From: Cytophagales bacterium
GTDB lineage: Bacteria; Bacteroidota; Bacteroidia; Cytophagales; Amoebophilaceae
Reading direction: 5' to 3'
Assembly: GCA_022360235.1 (NCBI GenBank)
Contig: JAKSDE010000150.1
Coordinates: 1-6,362, forward strand
Length of the DNA: 6,362 bases
This document shows, in pieces, positions 1-6,284 of the stretch (the stretch's first letter is position 1; every line of letters starts with the position of its first letter). The notes beneath the pieces are model-generated. The model worked only from the letters and a program-made list of their open reading frames with translations. It was not told where the DNA came from and made no database searches. A program made the translations under genes and the position numbers.

Positions 1-270
1 CAAAAAGCGAATGCTACCTACCCGAAAGGGCAGCCGAAAACATAAGGCGGTAGCTAACGATTCAAACTTTGCCGTCCTGCGAAAGCAGGCTGACTTGGGA
101 CAGGTGACCGAACAAAATTATGAAGTTATGGAAGCAGCAGACGATTACCAGGACATCGACTCCTTGATAATAGGTTTTACCTGAACTTTCATTTGATCTT
201 GATAGTAATCATAGGATAGCGGATTAAGTCTGTGAGGGACTAGGGGTGCGATTCCCCCTGGTCTACTCGA
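1..270 (+). ncRNA. Structured RNA, 3' portion; possible tmRNA (5' end outside window)
   Basis: No reading frame stands out here, but the RNA folds densely. Positions 13-18 (GCTACC) pair with 49-54 (GGTAGC) and enclose two hairpins: CCC-GAAA-GGG at 21-30 and GCC/GGC at 33-48, a three-way junction. Positions 76-80 and 85-89 form CCTGC-GAAA-GCAGG, a second GNRA-capped hairpin. The end resembles the tmRNA 3' domain: 203-220 aligns with the conserved ACTAAACATGTAGAAAGC-type segment, 237-240 is GGAC, and 243-258 differs from GGGGTTCGATTCCCCC at one base. This is alignment from memory, not a model hit. Against a normal tmRNA: the T-loop has G where the second T is expected, 237-246 can pair with 255-264 as one 10-bp hairpin, the end reads CGA rather than CCA, and no ALAA-type tag is visible. 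The tag and 5' half could lie before the window. A diverged tmRNA, a tmRNA pseudogene or an unrelated structured RNA are all possible. The 3' end is approximate. Confidence 0.42.
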
Positions 271-391
271 CGGGTTCCGAAAATGACGATCTTAGCTCAC
301 AAAAACTCATGTATGCTGTAATACTAGCCAAGGCATTCATAAAGGGAGGGTAAAAGCATCTATAAGAAGGAAGAGGGTAGTAAAAATTTTC

Positions 392-1303
392 TCAAAAGAG
401 GCTTTGTTGATGCTCACTATACAATTTCGGAGGTGATAATTGAATATTCAAAAGTTGGTTGAGACGCTCAATCATATAAACAGCCAAATCTGCACAAAGA
501 CCTTTCTCGGATTCGTGTAAAAGGAAATAAACCTTCTCTAAACCTTTTTCTAACCAATAGGCAATTCTCTTTACCCAGTCATCAATCCTTGAAAAATCCG
601 TGAAATGTAAGTTGTTTCCTGTAAAGCGAACAAATGCACAACTCGTGGTCAAAGTTTGATGTAAAACATCTCTCCTACCTGCTACGTCGGTAATTACCGC
701 TGTAATACCTTTTTGCTTAAAAAAGTCAAAAATTTCATGTTGAACAACTGGATTGCTAAACCAATCTGGATGCCTTAACTCAATGGCTAATGGAAAATCT
801 TCTGGTATATAGTGTAAAAACTTTTCTAATACTTTAATTTTAGTTGGCTTGAAGTAAGAGGGAAGTTGCAAGAAAGACATACCTAGTTTTTCTTCGAAAT
901 GAATGATAGACTCTATAAAAGTATCAAAAAGAAGAAGATGGGCATCCATATTTTCTCGATGGCTAATACTTCTTGGAAATTTAGGGCAAAACTTAAAGTC
1001 TGGTGTAACTGCCTCTTTCCAGTTCTTTACTTTCTCGACAGACGGAATGCTATAAAATGTAGTGTTTAATTCAACCGTATTAAACTGTTGTGCATAAATT
1101 TTTAAAAAATTTTTAGTTTTCGTACCTCTAGGATAAACTTTACCTATAAAACTCCGATCTGCCCAAACAGAAGTGCCTATATAAATTACCGGCTCTTTAC
1201 TACGTTTAGCTAAACTTTGTAAAAGCGCGCCCGTTTGCGGAGTATCTAGGGGTAAACTAAAGTCAATTTCTGATAAATTCTCCGCTACCTTACCAAATTT
1301 CAT
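392..1303 (-). CDS. DUF72 (YecE-like) family protein
   Basis: This is a 303-residue member of the DUF72/YecE family, which has a TIM-barrel-like fold and no settled biochemical function. Family motifs are clear: IGTSVW at residues 42-47 (usually IGTSGW), VYP about 10 residues on, TVELNTTFY at 76-84, a Phe/Lys/Pro-rich strand ending in SISH near 115, ELRHPDW at 175-181, and FVRFTG at 224-229. The usual C-terminal YxYFNN strand is replaced by VYFLLHES. About 40 residues precede the first motif; an MKFGKV...IDFSLP beginning is what I recall for Bacteroidota homologues. I therefore start at the ATG at 1303-1301. An in-frame TTG at 1327-1325 would add 8 residues, but it lies in a small hairpin (1325-1338) and the added residues match nothing I know. 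No signal peptide or membrane segment is seen. It runs convergently with the 5' RNA and lies 386 bases beyond rpmA on the same strand, so co-transcription is uncertain. Confidence 0.9.
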   Translation of the reverse strand: MKFGKVAENLSEIDFSLPLDTPQTGALLQSLAKRSKEPVIYIGTSVWADRSFIGKVYPRGTKTKNFLKIYAQQFNTVELNTTFYSIPSVEKVKNWKEAVTPDFKFCPKFPRSISHRENMDAHLLLFDTFIESIIHFEEKLGMSFLQLPSYFKPTKIKVLEKFLHYIPEDFPLAIELRHPDWFSNPVVQHEIFDFFKQKGITAVITDVAGRRDVLHQTLTTSCAFVRFTGNNLHFTDFSRIDDWVKRIAYWLEKGLEKVYFLLHESEKGLCADLAVYMIERLNQLLNIQLSPPKLYSEHQQSLF

Positions 1304-1350
1304 AGTAATAAGATTAAAATACCTCAACTAAAAAGTTGTATGTTTAAACG

Positions 1351-1374
1351 TATGAGCTCCATGCAGAACTCATA
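1351..1374. repeat. Short inverted repeat
   Basis: TATGAG at 1351-1356 is a perfect inverted match to CTCATA at 1369-1374, with 12 bases between. It lies about 50 bases upstream of the DUF72 start. It could be an operator-like site, a small hairpin or chance; no run of T follows on either strand, so it is not a typical terminator. Confidence 0.3.
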
Positions 1375-1451
1375 TTAACACAATGCTAGTCTTTTGCTCT
1401 CTTCATCTCATTTAGTCGACCCTTCATAACGCTCGATGGTGCTATTTTTTA

Positions 1452-1472
1452 GTTCTTAGTTCCTGGTTTCGA
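1452..1472. repeat. Dispersed repeat, copy 1
   Basis: GTTCTTAGTTCCT followed by GGTTTCGA; 20 of 21 bases match the copy at 6101-6121 (G here, A there at the single difference). Both copies lie in non-coding sequence and both have AGTCGAC a short way upstream (1414 and 6071), so the shared architecture extends beyond the core. It is probably a dispersed genomic repeat or a remnant of a mobile element. Confidence 0.6.
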
Positions 1473-1689
1473 TAGGGAACTGTAGAAAACACGCCTTTCC
1501 CCCTCAAAAAGTTGCTCGACATACCTCCCTGAGCACCGTATTTGACTATAAGCGGGTAAACCATTACTGAATGGAAGCAATTCCTGCCTCGTTTTCTCCA
1601 GTCCCTCTGAACGCCATTTTTCAAAGGCGGATCTCTATTAAGATGGTTGCAAAAAGTTTATAGAACGCGTACTACAAAGGAAAGCGTGA

Positions 1690-1950
1690 CTAGGCTTCTG
1701 TCGGAGTAATTAACACGAAAGTTCTGTTTTTTCTTCCTTTCTTAAACACTACAGTGCCATCTGCTAGGGCATATAACGTATGGTCTTTACCCATGCCTAC
1801 ATTCTTGGCGGGATGGTACTTTGTGCCCCTTTGTCTAGCAATAATATTGCCTGCAGTCACGTACGCTCCTCCAAATTTTTTAACCCCTAATCGTTTACTT
1901 TCTGACTCTCTTCCGTTCCGAGAGCTTCCTGCTCCTTTTTTATGTGCCAT
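1690..1950 (-). CDS. rpmA: 50S ribosomal protein L27
   Basis: Ribosomal protein bL27, 86 residues, a normal length. It sits near the peptidyl transferase centre of the 50S subunit, where its flexible N-terminus reaches towards the P-site tRNA. The N-terminus is [20 protein letters not shown], the canonical start, with no extra leader of the kind cleaved in Firmicutes. The family signature GxIIxRQRGTKxH is present ([13 protein letters not shown], residues 34-46), followed by [16 protein letters not shown]. One position usually Gly in the signature (after HP) is Ala here. The ATG at 1950-1948 fixes the full conserved N-terminus. It lies 3 bases downstream of rplU on the same strand, so the two are surely one transcript. 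Confidence 0.98.
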   Translation of the reverse strand: MAHKKGAGSSRNGRESESKRLGVKKFGGAYVTAGNIIARQRGTKYHPAKNVGMGKDHTLYALADGTVVFKKGRKNRTFVLITPTEA

Positions 1951-1953
1951 TTA

Positions 1954-2268
1954 CTAGGTATTTAAAATATCTTTGATGAGAACTTTGGTATAATCTTGTC
2001 GATGTCCTTGTGTTTTTTTGTATCCTTTTCTCCGTTTTTTCTTGAAAACGATAACTTTATCGCCCTTTACGTGTTCGAGAATTTTACCAGACACTTTCGC
2101 TTTTTTAATGATAGGCGTTCCCACTTCTACTTTACCATTGTCATCTAAAAGTAAAACATCGTCGAATGTAAGCGTGGCCCCTATTTTCCCTGCTAGCTTG
2201 GGGGCATAGAAATGCTGCTCTTTTTTTACTTTAAACTGCTTCCCTGCAATTTTTATAATAGCATACAT
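1954..2268 (-). CDS. rplU: 50S ribosomal protein L21
   Basis: Ribosomal protein bL21, 104 residues, about the standard 103. It binds 23S rRNA in the 50S subunit. The N-terminus MYAIIKIAGKQFKV and the C-terminal signature VIVFKKKRRKGYKKTQGHRQ (about residues 73-92) followed by DYTKV are diagnostic. Its ATG at 2268-2266 gives the conserved MYAII start. It is the first gene of the rplU-rpmA unit; its TAG is followed by TAA and then directly by the rpmA ATG. A TAGATTTG promoter-like site lies about 40 bases upstream. Divergent from nrdB, with 373 bases between starts. Confidence 0.98.
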   Translation of the reverse strand: MYAIIKIAGKQFKVKKEQHFYAPKLAGKIGATLTFDDVLLLDDNGKVEVGTPIIKKAKVSGKILEHVKGDKVIVFKKKRRKGYKKTQGHRQDYTKVLIKDILNT

Positions 2269-2308
2269 GAATGAAATAGTTAGTTCACTAAGGTTTTAAA
2301 AAGGATTA

Positions 2309-2316
2309 CAAATCTA
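2309..2316 (-). promoter_or_regulatory. Likely -7 element for rplU-rpmA
   Basis: On the minus strand this reads TAGATTTG, a full match to the Bacteroidota -7 consensus TAnnTTTG. It is 40 bases upstream of the rplU start, giving a leader of roughly 35 bases. No clear TTTG lies at the -33 position, only a T-rich run (TTTTTTCTTTC), so the call rests on one element and its position. Confidence 0.5.
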
Positions 2317-2496
2317 GCGCTTTTTAGAGAAAGAAAAAATTTTCATTTAATCAGCTGAATCTTATTATAAAAATATTATTCTTTCTTAACAGTAAGCTTA
2401 TTTATATAGATAGAATCGTGGCTCAATGACTCATAATCAAACTTATAAATATTTTTTACGATGCTTTATATAGCTTTTCTATCTTAAAAAAATACC

Positions 2497-2528
2497 TTTG
2501 AATTTTTGAGACACTTTGCTTAGGTTTG
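2497..2528 (+). promoter_or_regulatory. Bacteroidota-type promoter of nrdB-nrdA
   Basis: TTTG at 2497-2500 and TAGGTTTG at 2521-2528 match the -33 TTTG and -7 TAnnTTTG elements of the primary sigma factor in Bacteroidota, with a 20-base spacer close to the usual 19-21. Transcription would start near 2533-2537 and leave a leader of about 105 bases before nrdB. A second TAnnTTTG (TACCTTTG, 2493-2500) overlaps the -33 element but has no -33 partner of its own. Confidence 0.6.
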
Positions 2529-2533
2529 TAATT

Positions 2534-2596
2534 GTAGGTGTCGCTAAATCTGACACTGAGAGAAGTGACCTACGGAGCTTTCACAGTATTCGTAGG
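2534..2596 (+). promoter_or_regulatory. nrdB leader with mutually exclusive stems
   Basis: In the untranslated leader, GTAGGT (2534-2539) can pair with ACCTAC (2568-2573), outside a GTGTC/GACAC hairpin (2538-2542 with 2552-2556; the two stems share two bases). The same 2569-2574 segment (CCTACG) can instead pair with CGTAGG (2591-2596). A third option is GTGA (2565-2568) with TCAC (2581-2584). The first two cannot form together, the usual layout of a switching leader. I recognise no known riboswitch class and see no terminator. Whether it switches is inference. Confidence 0.3.
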
Positions 2597-2608
2597 AGAG
2601 ATATGTAG
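2594..2608 (+). promoter_or_regulatory. Shine-Dalgarno plus ATG-TAG start-stop element
   Basis: AGGAGAG (2594-2600) is followed two bases later by ATG (2603-2605) and immediately by TAG (2606-2608). It is the best Shine-Dalgarno I saw in the window, yet it serves a one-codon frame 34 bases before the nrdB ATG, which itself has only A-rich sequence upstream. The 5' bases of the Shine-Dalgarno lie within the leader stem 2569-2574/2591-2596. It may be a ribosome-stalling or standby element, or chance. Confidence 0.25.
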
Positions 2609-2641
2609 CTATTAAAGTCTAACTAACAAAAATAAAAAGAT

Positions 2642-3637
2642 ATGCAAAATACATCACCTATCGTAGATGAACCTATCTTAAAAGAAAATAAGCATAGATT
2701 CGTTTTATTCCCTATCCAACATCATGATATTTGGGAGTTCTATAAGAAGGCAGAAGCAAGTTTTTGGACAGCAGAAGAGATTGACCTTAGCCAAGACTTG
2801 AAAGATTGGAAAAATCTTAATAAGGGGGAAAGGCACTTCATTTCTCATGTATTGGCTTTCTTTGCGGCGAGCGATGGTATTGTAAATGAAAATCTAGCAG
2901 AAAACTTTGTGGCTGAAGTACAGTATACAGAAGCTAAATTTTTCTATGGATTTCAAATTGCTATAGAAAATATCCACTCTGAAGCCTATTCTCTACTGAT
3001 TGATACGTATATCAAAGATTCTCAGGAACGAGCGCGGTTATTTAATGCGATTGAAACGCTAGATTGTGTAAAGAAAAAAGCTGACTGGGCATTAAGATGG
3101 GTCGAGAAAGGCAGCTTTGCTGAAAGACTTATCGCTTTTGCTGCAGTTGAGGGAATATTCTTCTCAGGTAGTTTCTGTGCTATCTTTTGGTTGAAAAAAA
3201 GAGGCTTGATGCCAGGGTTAAGCTTCTCTAATGAACTTATCTCTAGAGATGAAGGGCTCCACTGTGATTTTGCCTGTTTGATTTATAACAATCATCTTAA
3301 AAATAAATTGTCCGTAGAAAAAGTGACAGAGATTATTACTGATGCGGTAGCTATTGAAAAAGAATTTATCATTGATGCCCTACCGGTAAAGTTAATCGGC
3401 ATGAACTCAGATCTTATGAGCCAGTATATTGAGTTTGTAGCAGATAGGCTACTCGTAGAATTGAAATGCCCTAAAGTGTATAATGCTACTAATCCTTTTG
3501 ACTTTATGGAAATGATCTCTTTGCAAGGAAAAACTAACTTCTTTGAAAAACGTGTAGGGGAGTATCAAAAGGCAGGGGTTATGCAAAAAGCCTCTGAAAA
3601 AGATAGTACAAAATTTACTTTAGACGAAGAGTTTTAG
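2642..3637 (+). CDS. nrdB: Ribonucleotide reductase class Ia, beta subunit (R2)
   Basis: This is the small subunit of aerobic ribonucleotide reductase. It houses the dinuclear metal centre and tyrosyl radical that start NDP reduction in the alpha subunit. 331 residues. By motif, the metal ligands are Asp78 (AASDGI), Glu109 and His112 (ENIHSEAY), Glu170 (AAVEG), Glu204 and His207 ([10 protein letters not shown]), and the radical Tyr is Tyr116. Trp42 (FWTAEEIDL) and Tyr308 ([10 protein letters not shown]) fit the radical-transfer path. The C-terminal tail KFTLDEEF matches the alpha-binding tail FTLDADF of animal R2. Since Tyr116 and all ligands are kept, this looks like a standard Fe-type enzyme rather than a radical-Tyr-less form. 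The sequence is strikingly close to eukaryotic RRM2, consistent with the partner NrdA. The ATG at 2642 gives a complete N-terminus; A-rich sequence without a Shine-Dalgarno precedes it. First gene of the nrdB-nrdA operon. Confidence 0.98.
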   Translation: MQNTSPIVDEPILKENKHRFVLFPIQHHDIWEFYKKAEASFWTAEEIDLSQDLKDWKNLNKGERHFISHVLAFFAASDGIVNENLAENFVAEVQYTEAKFFYGFQIAIENIHSEAYSLLIDTYIKDSQERARLFNAIETLDCVKKKADWALRWVEKGSFAERLIAFAAVEGIFFSGSFCAIFWLKKRGLMPGLSFSNELISRDEGLHCDFACLIYNNHLKNKLSVEKVTEIITDAVAIEKEFIIDALPVKLIGMNSDLMSQYIEFVADRLLVELKCPKVYNATNPFDFMEMISLQGKTNFFEKRVGEYQKAGVMQKASEKDSTKFTLDEEF

Positions 3638-3638
3638 T

Positions 3639-3658
3639 CAGCAAAATATCGTTTGCTG
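3639..3658 (+). other. Intercistronic hairpin between nrdB and nrdA
   Basis: CAGCAAA (3639-3645) pairs perfectly with TTTGCTG (3652-3658) around a 6-base loop, beginning one base after the nrdB stop. What follows is GTTATATAATAG, not a T run, so it is a poor terminator. It may set the relative amounts of the two subunits by protecting or pausing the nrdB mRNA end. Confidence 0.5.
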
Positions 3659-3690
3659 GTTATATAATAGCTTAAAAACCTTATAAAATT

Positions 3691-6069
3691 ATGCTAGTTG
3701 TAAAAAGAAATGGGAGGCTGGAATCAGTCAAGTTTGACAAGATTACCGCAAGAATTGAAAAGCTTTGCTATGGACTCAATACGAATTATATTGACCCAGT
3801 AGATATTGCTAAAAAAGTTATTGCAGGAATCTATGATCGTGTAACTACAGTAGAGCTGGACAACCTAGCTGCAGAAACAGCCGCCTCAATGGCCAGCAAA
3901 CATCCAGATTATGCCATTTTGGCTGCAAGAATTGCTATCTCTAATCTACATAAGGTGACGAGTAAGTCCTTCTCTAACACGATGAAGTGGCTGTATACTT
4001 ATGTAAACCCTAAAACAGGTGAAAATGCCTCTTCCATTGCTAAAGATGTGTATGGGATAATTAAAAAACATGCTGCCTTACTCGATTCTACGATTATCTA
4101 TGATCGTGATTTTAACTACGACTACTTTGGCTTCAAGACTTTGGAAAGGTCTTATCTGATGAAGCTTGATGGTAAAATCGTGGAGCGTCCTCAGCATATG
4201 CTGATGCGTGTAGCATTAGGTATCCACAAAGAAGATATAGAGGCAGCTATTGAAACATATAACTTGCTGTCTGAAAAGTGGTTTATTCATGCTACGCCTA
4301 CTTTATTTAATGCAGCTACCCCCAAGCCCCAGTTGTCTTCTTGTTTCTTACTCACCATGAAAGAGGATAGTATCGATGGCATTTATGATACTTTGAAGCA
4401 ATGTGCTAAGATATCCCAGTCAGCAGGAGGCGTTGGACTTAGTATCCACAATATCCGTGCAACCGGCTCTTATATCAGAGGTACGAATGGTGTTTCTAAT
4501 GGTATTGTGCCTATGCTCAGAAACTTTGACATGACGGCACGCTATGTAGATCAAGGAGGCGGAAAACGAAAAGGAAGCTTTGCTATTTATCTAGAGCCTT
4601 GGCATGCAGACATTTTCCAGTTTTTGGATCTAAAGAAAAATCATGGAAAAGAAGAACTACGCGCCCGCGATCTCTTCTATGCCCTGTGGATTCCTGATCT
4701 TTTCATGAAACGGGTGGAAAATAATGAAGAGTGGGCCCTCTTCTGCCCTAATGAAGCCCCTGGTCTAGCAGACTGCTACGGAGAAGCATTTGAAAAGCTT
4801 TATCAAAAATATGAACGGGAAGGTAAAGCTAGAAAAACTGTAAAAGCACAGGACTTGTGGTTTGAAATTTTAGAAGCCCAAATTGAGACAGGTACGCCTT
4901 ATATGCTTTATAAAGATACGGTGAACCGAAAATCTAACCAGCAGAATTTGGGAACCATCAAATCTAGTAATCTATGTACTGAAATCGCCGAATACACTTC
5001 GCCTGAGGAAGTAGCTGTATGCAACTTAGCCTCTGTCGCCTTGCCTAAGTTTGTCACTAAAGATGGAAAATTTGACCACCAGAAGCTTTATGACATTACG
5101 TATGTGATTACTAAAAACCTTAACAAAGTCATTGATATTAATTACTATCCAGTAAAAGAAGCTAGAACATCTAATCTAAGACACCGTCCTATTGGGATTG
5201 GTGTACAAGGGCTAGCTGATACTTTCTTACAATTACGTATGCCTTTTGATGCTCCCGAAGCACGTGGCTTGAACAAGGATATTTTTGAAACCATTTACTT
5301 TGCTGCCATGACTGCCTCTAAAGACTTAGCAAAGAAAGAGGGACCGTATGAAACTTTTAAAAATTCTCCTGTTGCTCAAGGCATATTTCAGTTCGATATG
5401 TGGGGGGTAAAGCCTAGTTCTGGGCGATGGAACTGGGAGAGCTTGAAAGAGGAGGTGAAGAAATATGGGGTACGTAATTCCTTGTTAGTAGCACCTATGC
5501 CAACAGCCTCTACTTCGCAAATACTCGGTAATAACGAATGCTTCGAGCCTTATACTTCTAATATTTATACGAGAAGAGTACTTTCAGGCGAGTTTATCGT
5601 AGTGAATAAGCATTTATTGAAAGACTTAATTGCACTAAACTTGTGGGATGATTATATGAAAAATGAGATTATTGCAGCTAATGGCTCTATACAACACATA
5701 GATCGTATTCCGCAGCATATTAAGGATCTGTACAGAACTGTTTGGGAAATTCCTCAAAAAGCTATTATTGATATGGCTGCTGAAAGAGGTGCTTATATTT
5801 GTCAAAGTCAGAGTCTAAATATTCACCTTCAAGATCCCAATTTTGGTAAACTCACTTCGATGCACTTCTATGCATGGAGGAAAGGACTCAAAACGGGTAT
5901 GTACTATCTCAGAACTAAAGCCGCTGCCGATGCTATCAAATTTACTGTACAAAAGCAGCAAGAAGCGCAGCTGAACGCAGCAGCATCAACCACTGAAGCC
6001 CAGCAAAGTGAAAGGGGTGTAGGTTGCTCTTTAGACGATTCTGATGAATGTACCACTTGTAGCAGCTAG
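3691..6069 (+). CDS. nrdA: Ribonucleotide reductase class Ia, alpha subunit (R1)
   Basis: This is the large subunit of ribonucleotide reductase: it binds NDPs, makes dNDPs and holds the allosteric sites. 792 residues, the same length as human RRM1 and near-colinear with it. Residues 1-90 form an ATP cone (KR at 5-6, Asp57, Lys88), so dATP feedback is expected. Catalytic residues: Cys218 and Cys444 (reducible pair), Cys429 (thiyl radical), Asn427 and Glu431 (NLCTE), and Tyr738-Tyr739 in the radical path (GMYYL). The tail ends CxxC (Cys787, Cys790), the pair reduced by thioredoxin or glutaredoxin. The specificity-site region 226-293 is conserved overall, but loop 2 (288-298) reads [11 protein letters not shown] where I recall animals having QGGNKRPGAFA, and residue 243 is Gln rather than Lys. 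The poorly conserved stretch 751-776 is a normal linker. It lies 53 bases after nrdB, same strand, probably one transcript. The reading frame is intact. Confidence 0.98.
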   Translation: MLVVKRNGRLESVKFDKITARIEKLCYGLNTNYIDPVDIAKKVIAGIYDRVTTVELDNLAAETAASMASKHPDYAILAARIAISNLHKVTSKSFSNTMKWLYTYVNPKTGENASSIAKDVYGIIKKHAALLDSTIIYDRDFNYDYFGFKTLERSYLMKLDGKIVERPQHMLMRVALGIHKEDIEAAIETYNLLSEKWFIHATPTLFNAATPKPQLSSCFLLTMKEDSIDGIYDTLKQCAKISQSAGGVGLSIHNIRATGSYIRGTNGVSNGIVPMLRNFDMTARYVDQGGGKRKGSFAIYLEPWHADIFQFLDLKKNHGKEELRARDLFYALWIPDLFMKRVENNEEWALFCPNEAPGLADCYGEAFEKLYQKYEREGKARKTVKAQDLWFEILEAQIETGTPYMLYKDTVNRKSNQQNLGTIKSSNLCTEIAEYTSPEEVAVCNLASVALPKFVTKDGKFDHQKLYDITYVITKNLNKVIDINYYPVKEARTSNLRHRPIGIGVQGLADTFLQLRMPFDAPEARGLNKDIFETIYFAAMTASKDLAKKEGPYETFKNSPVAQGIFQFDMWGVKPSSGRWNWESLKEEVKKYGVRNSLLVAPMPTASTSQILGNNECFEPYTSNIYTRRVLSGEFIVVNKHLLKDLIALNLWDDYMKNEIIAANGSIQHIDRIPQHIKDLYRTVWEIPQKAIIDMAAERGAYICQSQSLNIHLQDPNFGKLTSMHFYAWRKGLKTGMYYLRTKAAADAIKFTVQKQQEAQLNAAASTTEAQQSERGVGCSLDDSDECTTCSS

Positions 6070-6100
6070 CAGTCGACTTTTCTAGAACTGTATCGTTCGA

Positions 6101-6121
6101 GTTCTTAGTTCCTAGTTTCGA
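6101..6121. repeat. Dispersed repeat, copy 2
   Basis: GTTCTTAGTTCCT followed by AGTTTCGA; 20 of 21 bases match 1452-1472. It begins 32 bases after the nrdA stop codon. As at copy 1, AGTCGAC (6071) and a CGA-containing spacer precede it, although the spacer lengths differ. Confidence 0.6.
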
Positions 6122-6192
6122 GTTTTAGGTGGGTTGTATTGAACCGTATTAAACCTCTTGGCTACTACAAGGCAAGATAGTTTGTGCAGGTT

Positions 6193-6220
6193 GAGTTTTT
6201 TAAAAATTTTTTCCAAACTC
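6193..6220. repeat. AT-rich inverted repeat, possible terminator
   Basis: GAGTTT (6193-6198) is an inverted match to AAACTC (6215-6220) with 16 bases between, mostly A and T. A hairpin here would be weak and has no clean T tail beyond the stem on either strand, so a role in ending transcription is only a possibility. Confidence 0.25.
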
Positions 6221-6284
6221 TACGCTTATTACCAGGGAGGGGAGTGCTCAAATCTACTCCTGTCACAGGTAGGGCCAGGTCATT

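Larger units (their letters stand above)
1304..1689. other. Intergenic region without a convincing gene
   Basis: These 386 bases separate the 3' end of rpmA from the DUF72 gene. They hold a CAACT-AAAA-AGTTG hairpin (1325-1338), an inverted repeat TATGAG/CTCATA (1351-1356 and 1369-1374), one copy of a dispersed repeat (1452-1472) and a weak CGCC/GGCG stem around 1611-1628. A minus-strand open frame of 60 codons (1624-1442) resembles no protein I know and its 3' end runs through the dispersed repeat, so I do not call it a gene. No TAnnTTTG promoter for the DUF72 gene was found, and no strong terminator after rpmA. The stretch looks like decayed sequence, perhaps old mobile-element debris. Confidence 0.5.
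6070..6284. other. Intergenic region after nrdA
   Basis: These 215 bases hold no convincing gene. They carry the second copy of the dispersed repeat (6101-6121), a GAGTTT/AAACTC inverted repeat (6193-6198 and 6215-6220) enclosing a mostly A/T loop, and a GGAGT/ACTCC pair (about 6240-6259). None is a textbook terminator for nrdA. A minus-strand segment at 6129-6154 could read RFNTVQYN and is discussed in the findings. Confidence 0.45.

Noticed and set aside
5..43. Possible tmRNA tag frame reading AN.. and ending in TAA
   Set aside because: The peptide lacks the hydrophobic ALAA-type end, and the segment is better explained by the three-way junction at 13-54.
239..249. ACTAGGGGTGC resembles the 5' motif of TPP riboswitches
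   Set aside because: The CTGAGA motif and the second conserved arm are absent, and no thiamine gene follows.
200..270. Complete tRNA using the T-arm-like end
   Set aside because: No matching acceptor 5' strand, D-arm or anticodon arm could be found upstream.
1442..1624. Minus-strand open frame of 60 codons
   Set aside because: Odd composition, no recognisable motif, and its 3' end is made of the dispersed repeat; most likely not a gene.
1611..1629. Terminator for rplU-rpmA
   Set aside because: Only a 4-bp CGCC/GGCG stem with no T run after it on the minus strand.
1754..1957. Plus-strand frame opposite rpmA
   Set aside because: Antisense shadow of L27, which is certain.
2018..2209. Plus-strand frame opposite rplU
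   Set aside because: Antisense shadow of L21, which is certain.
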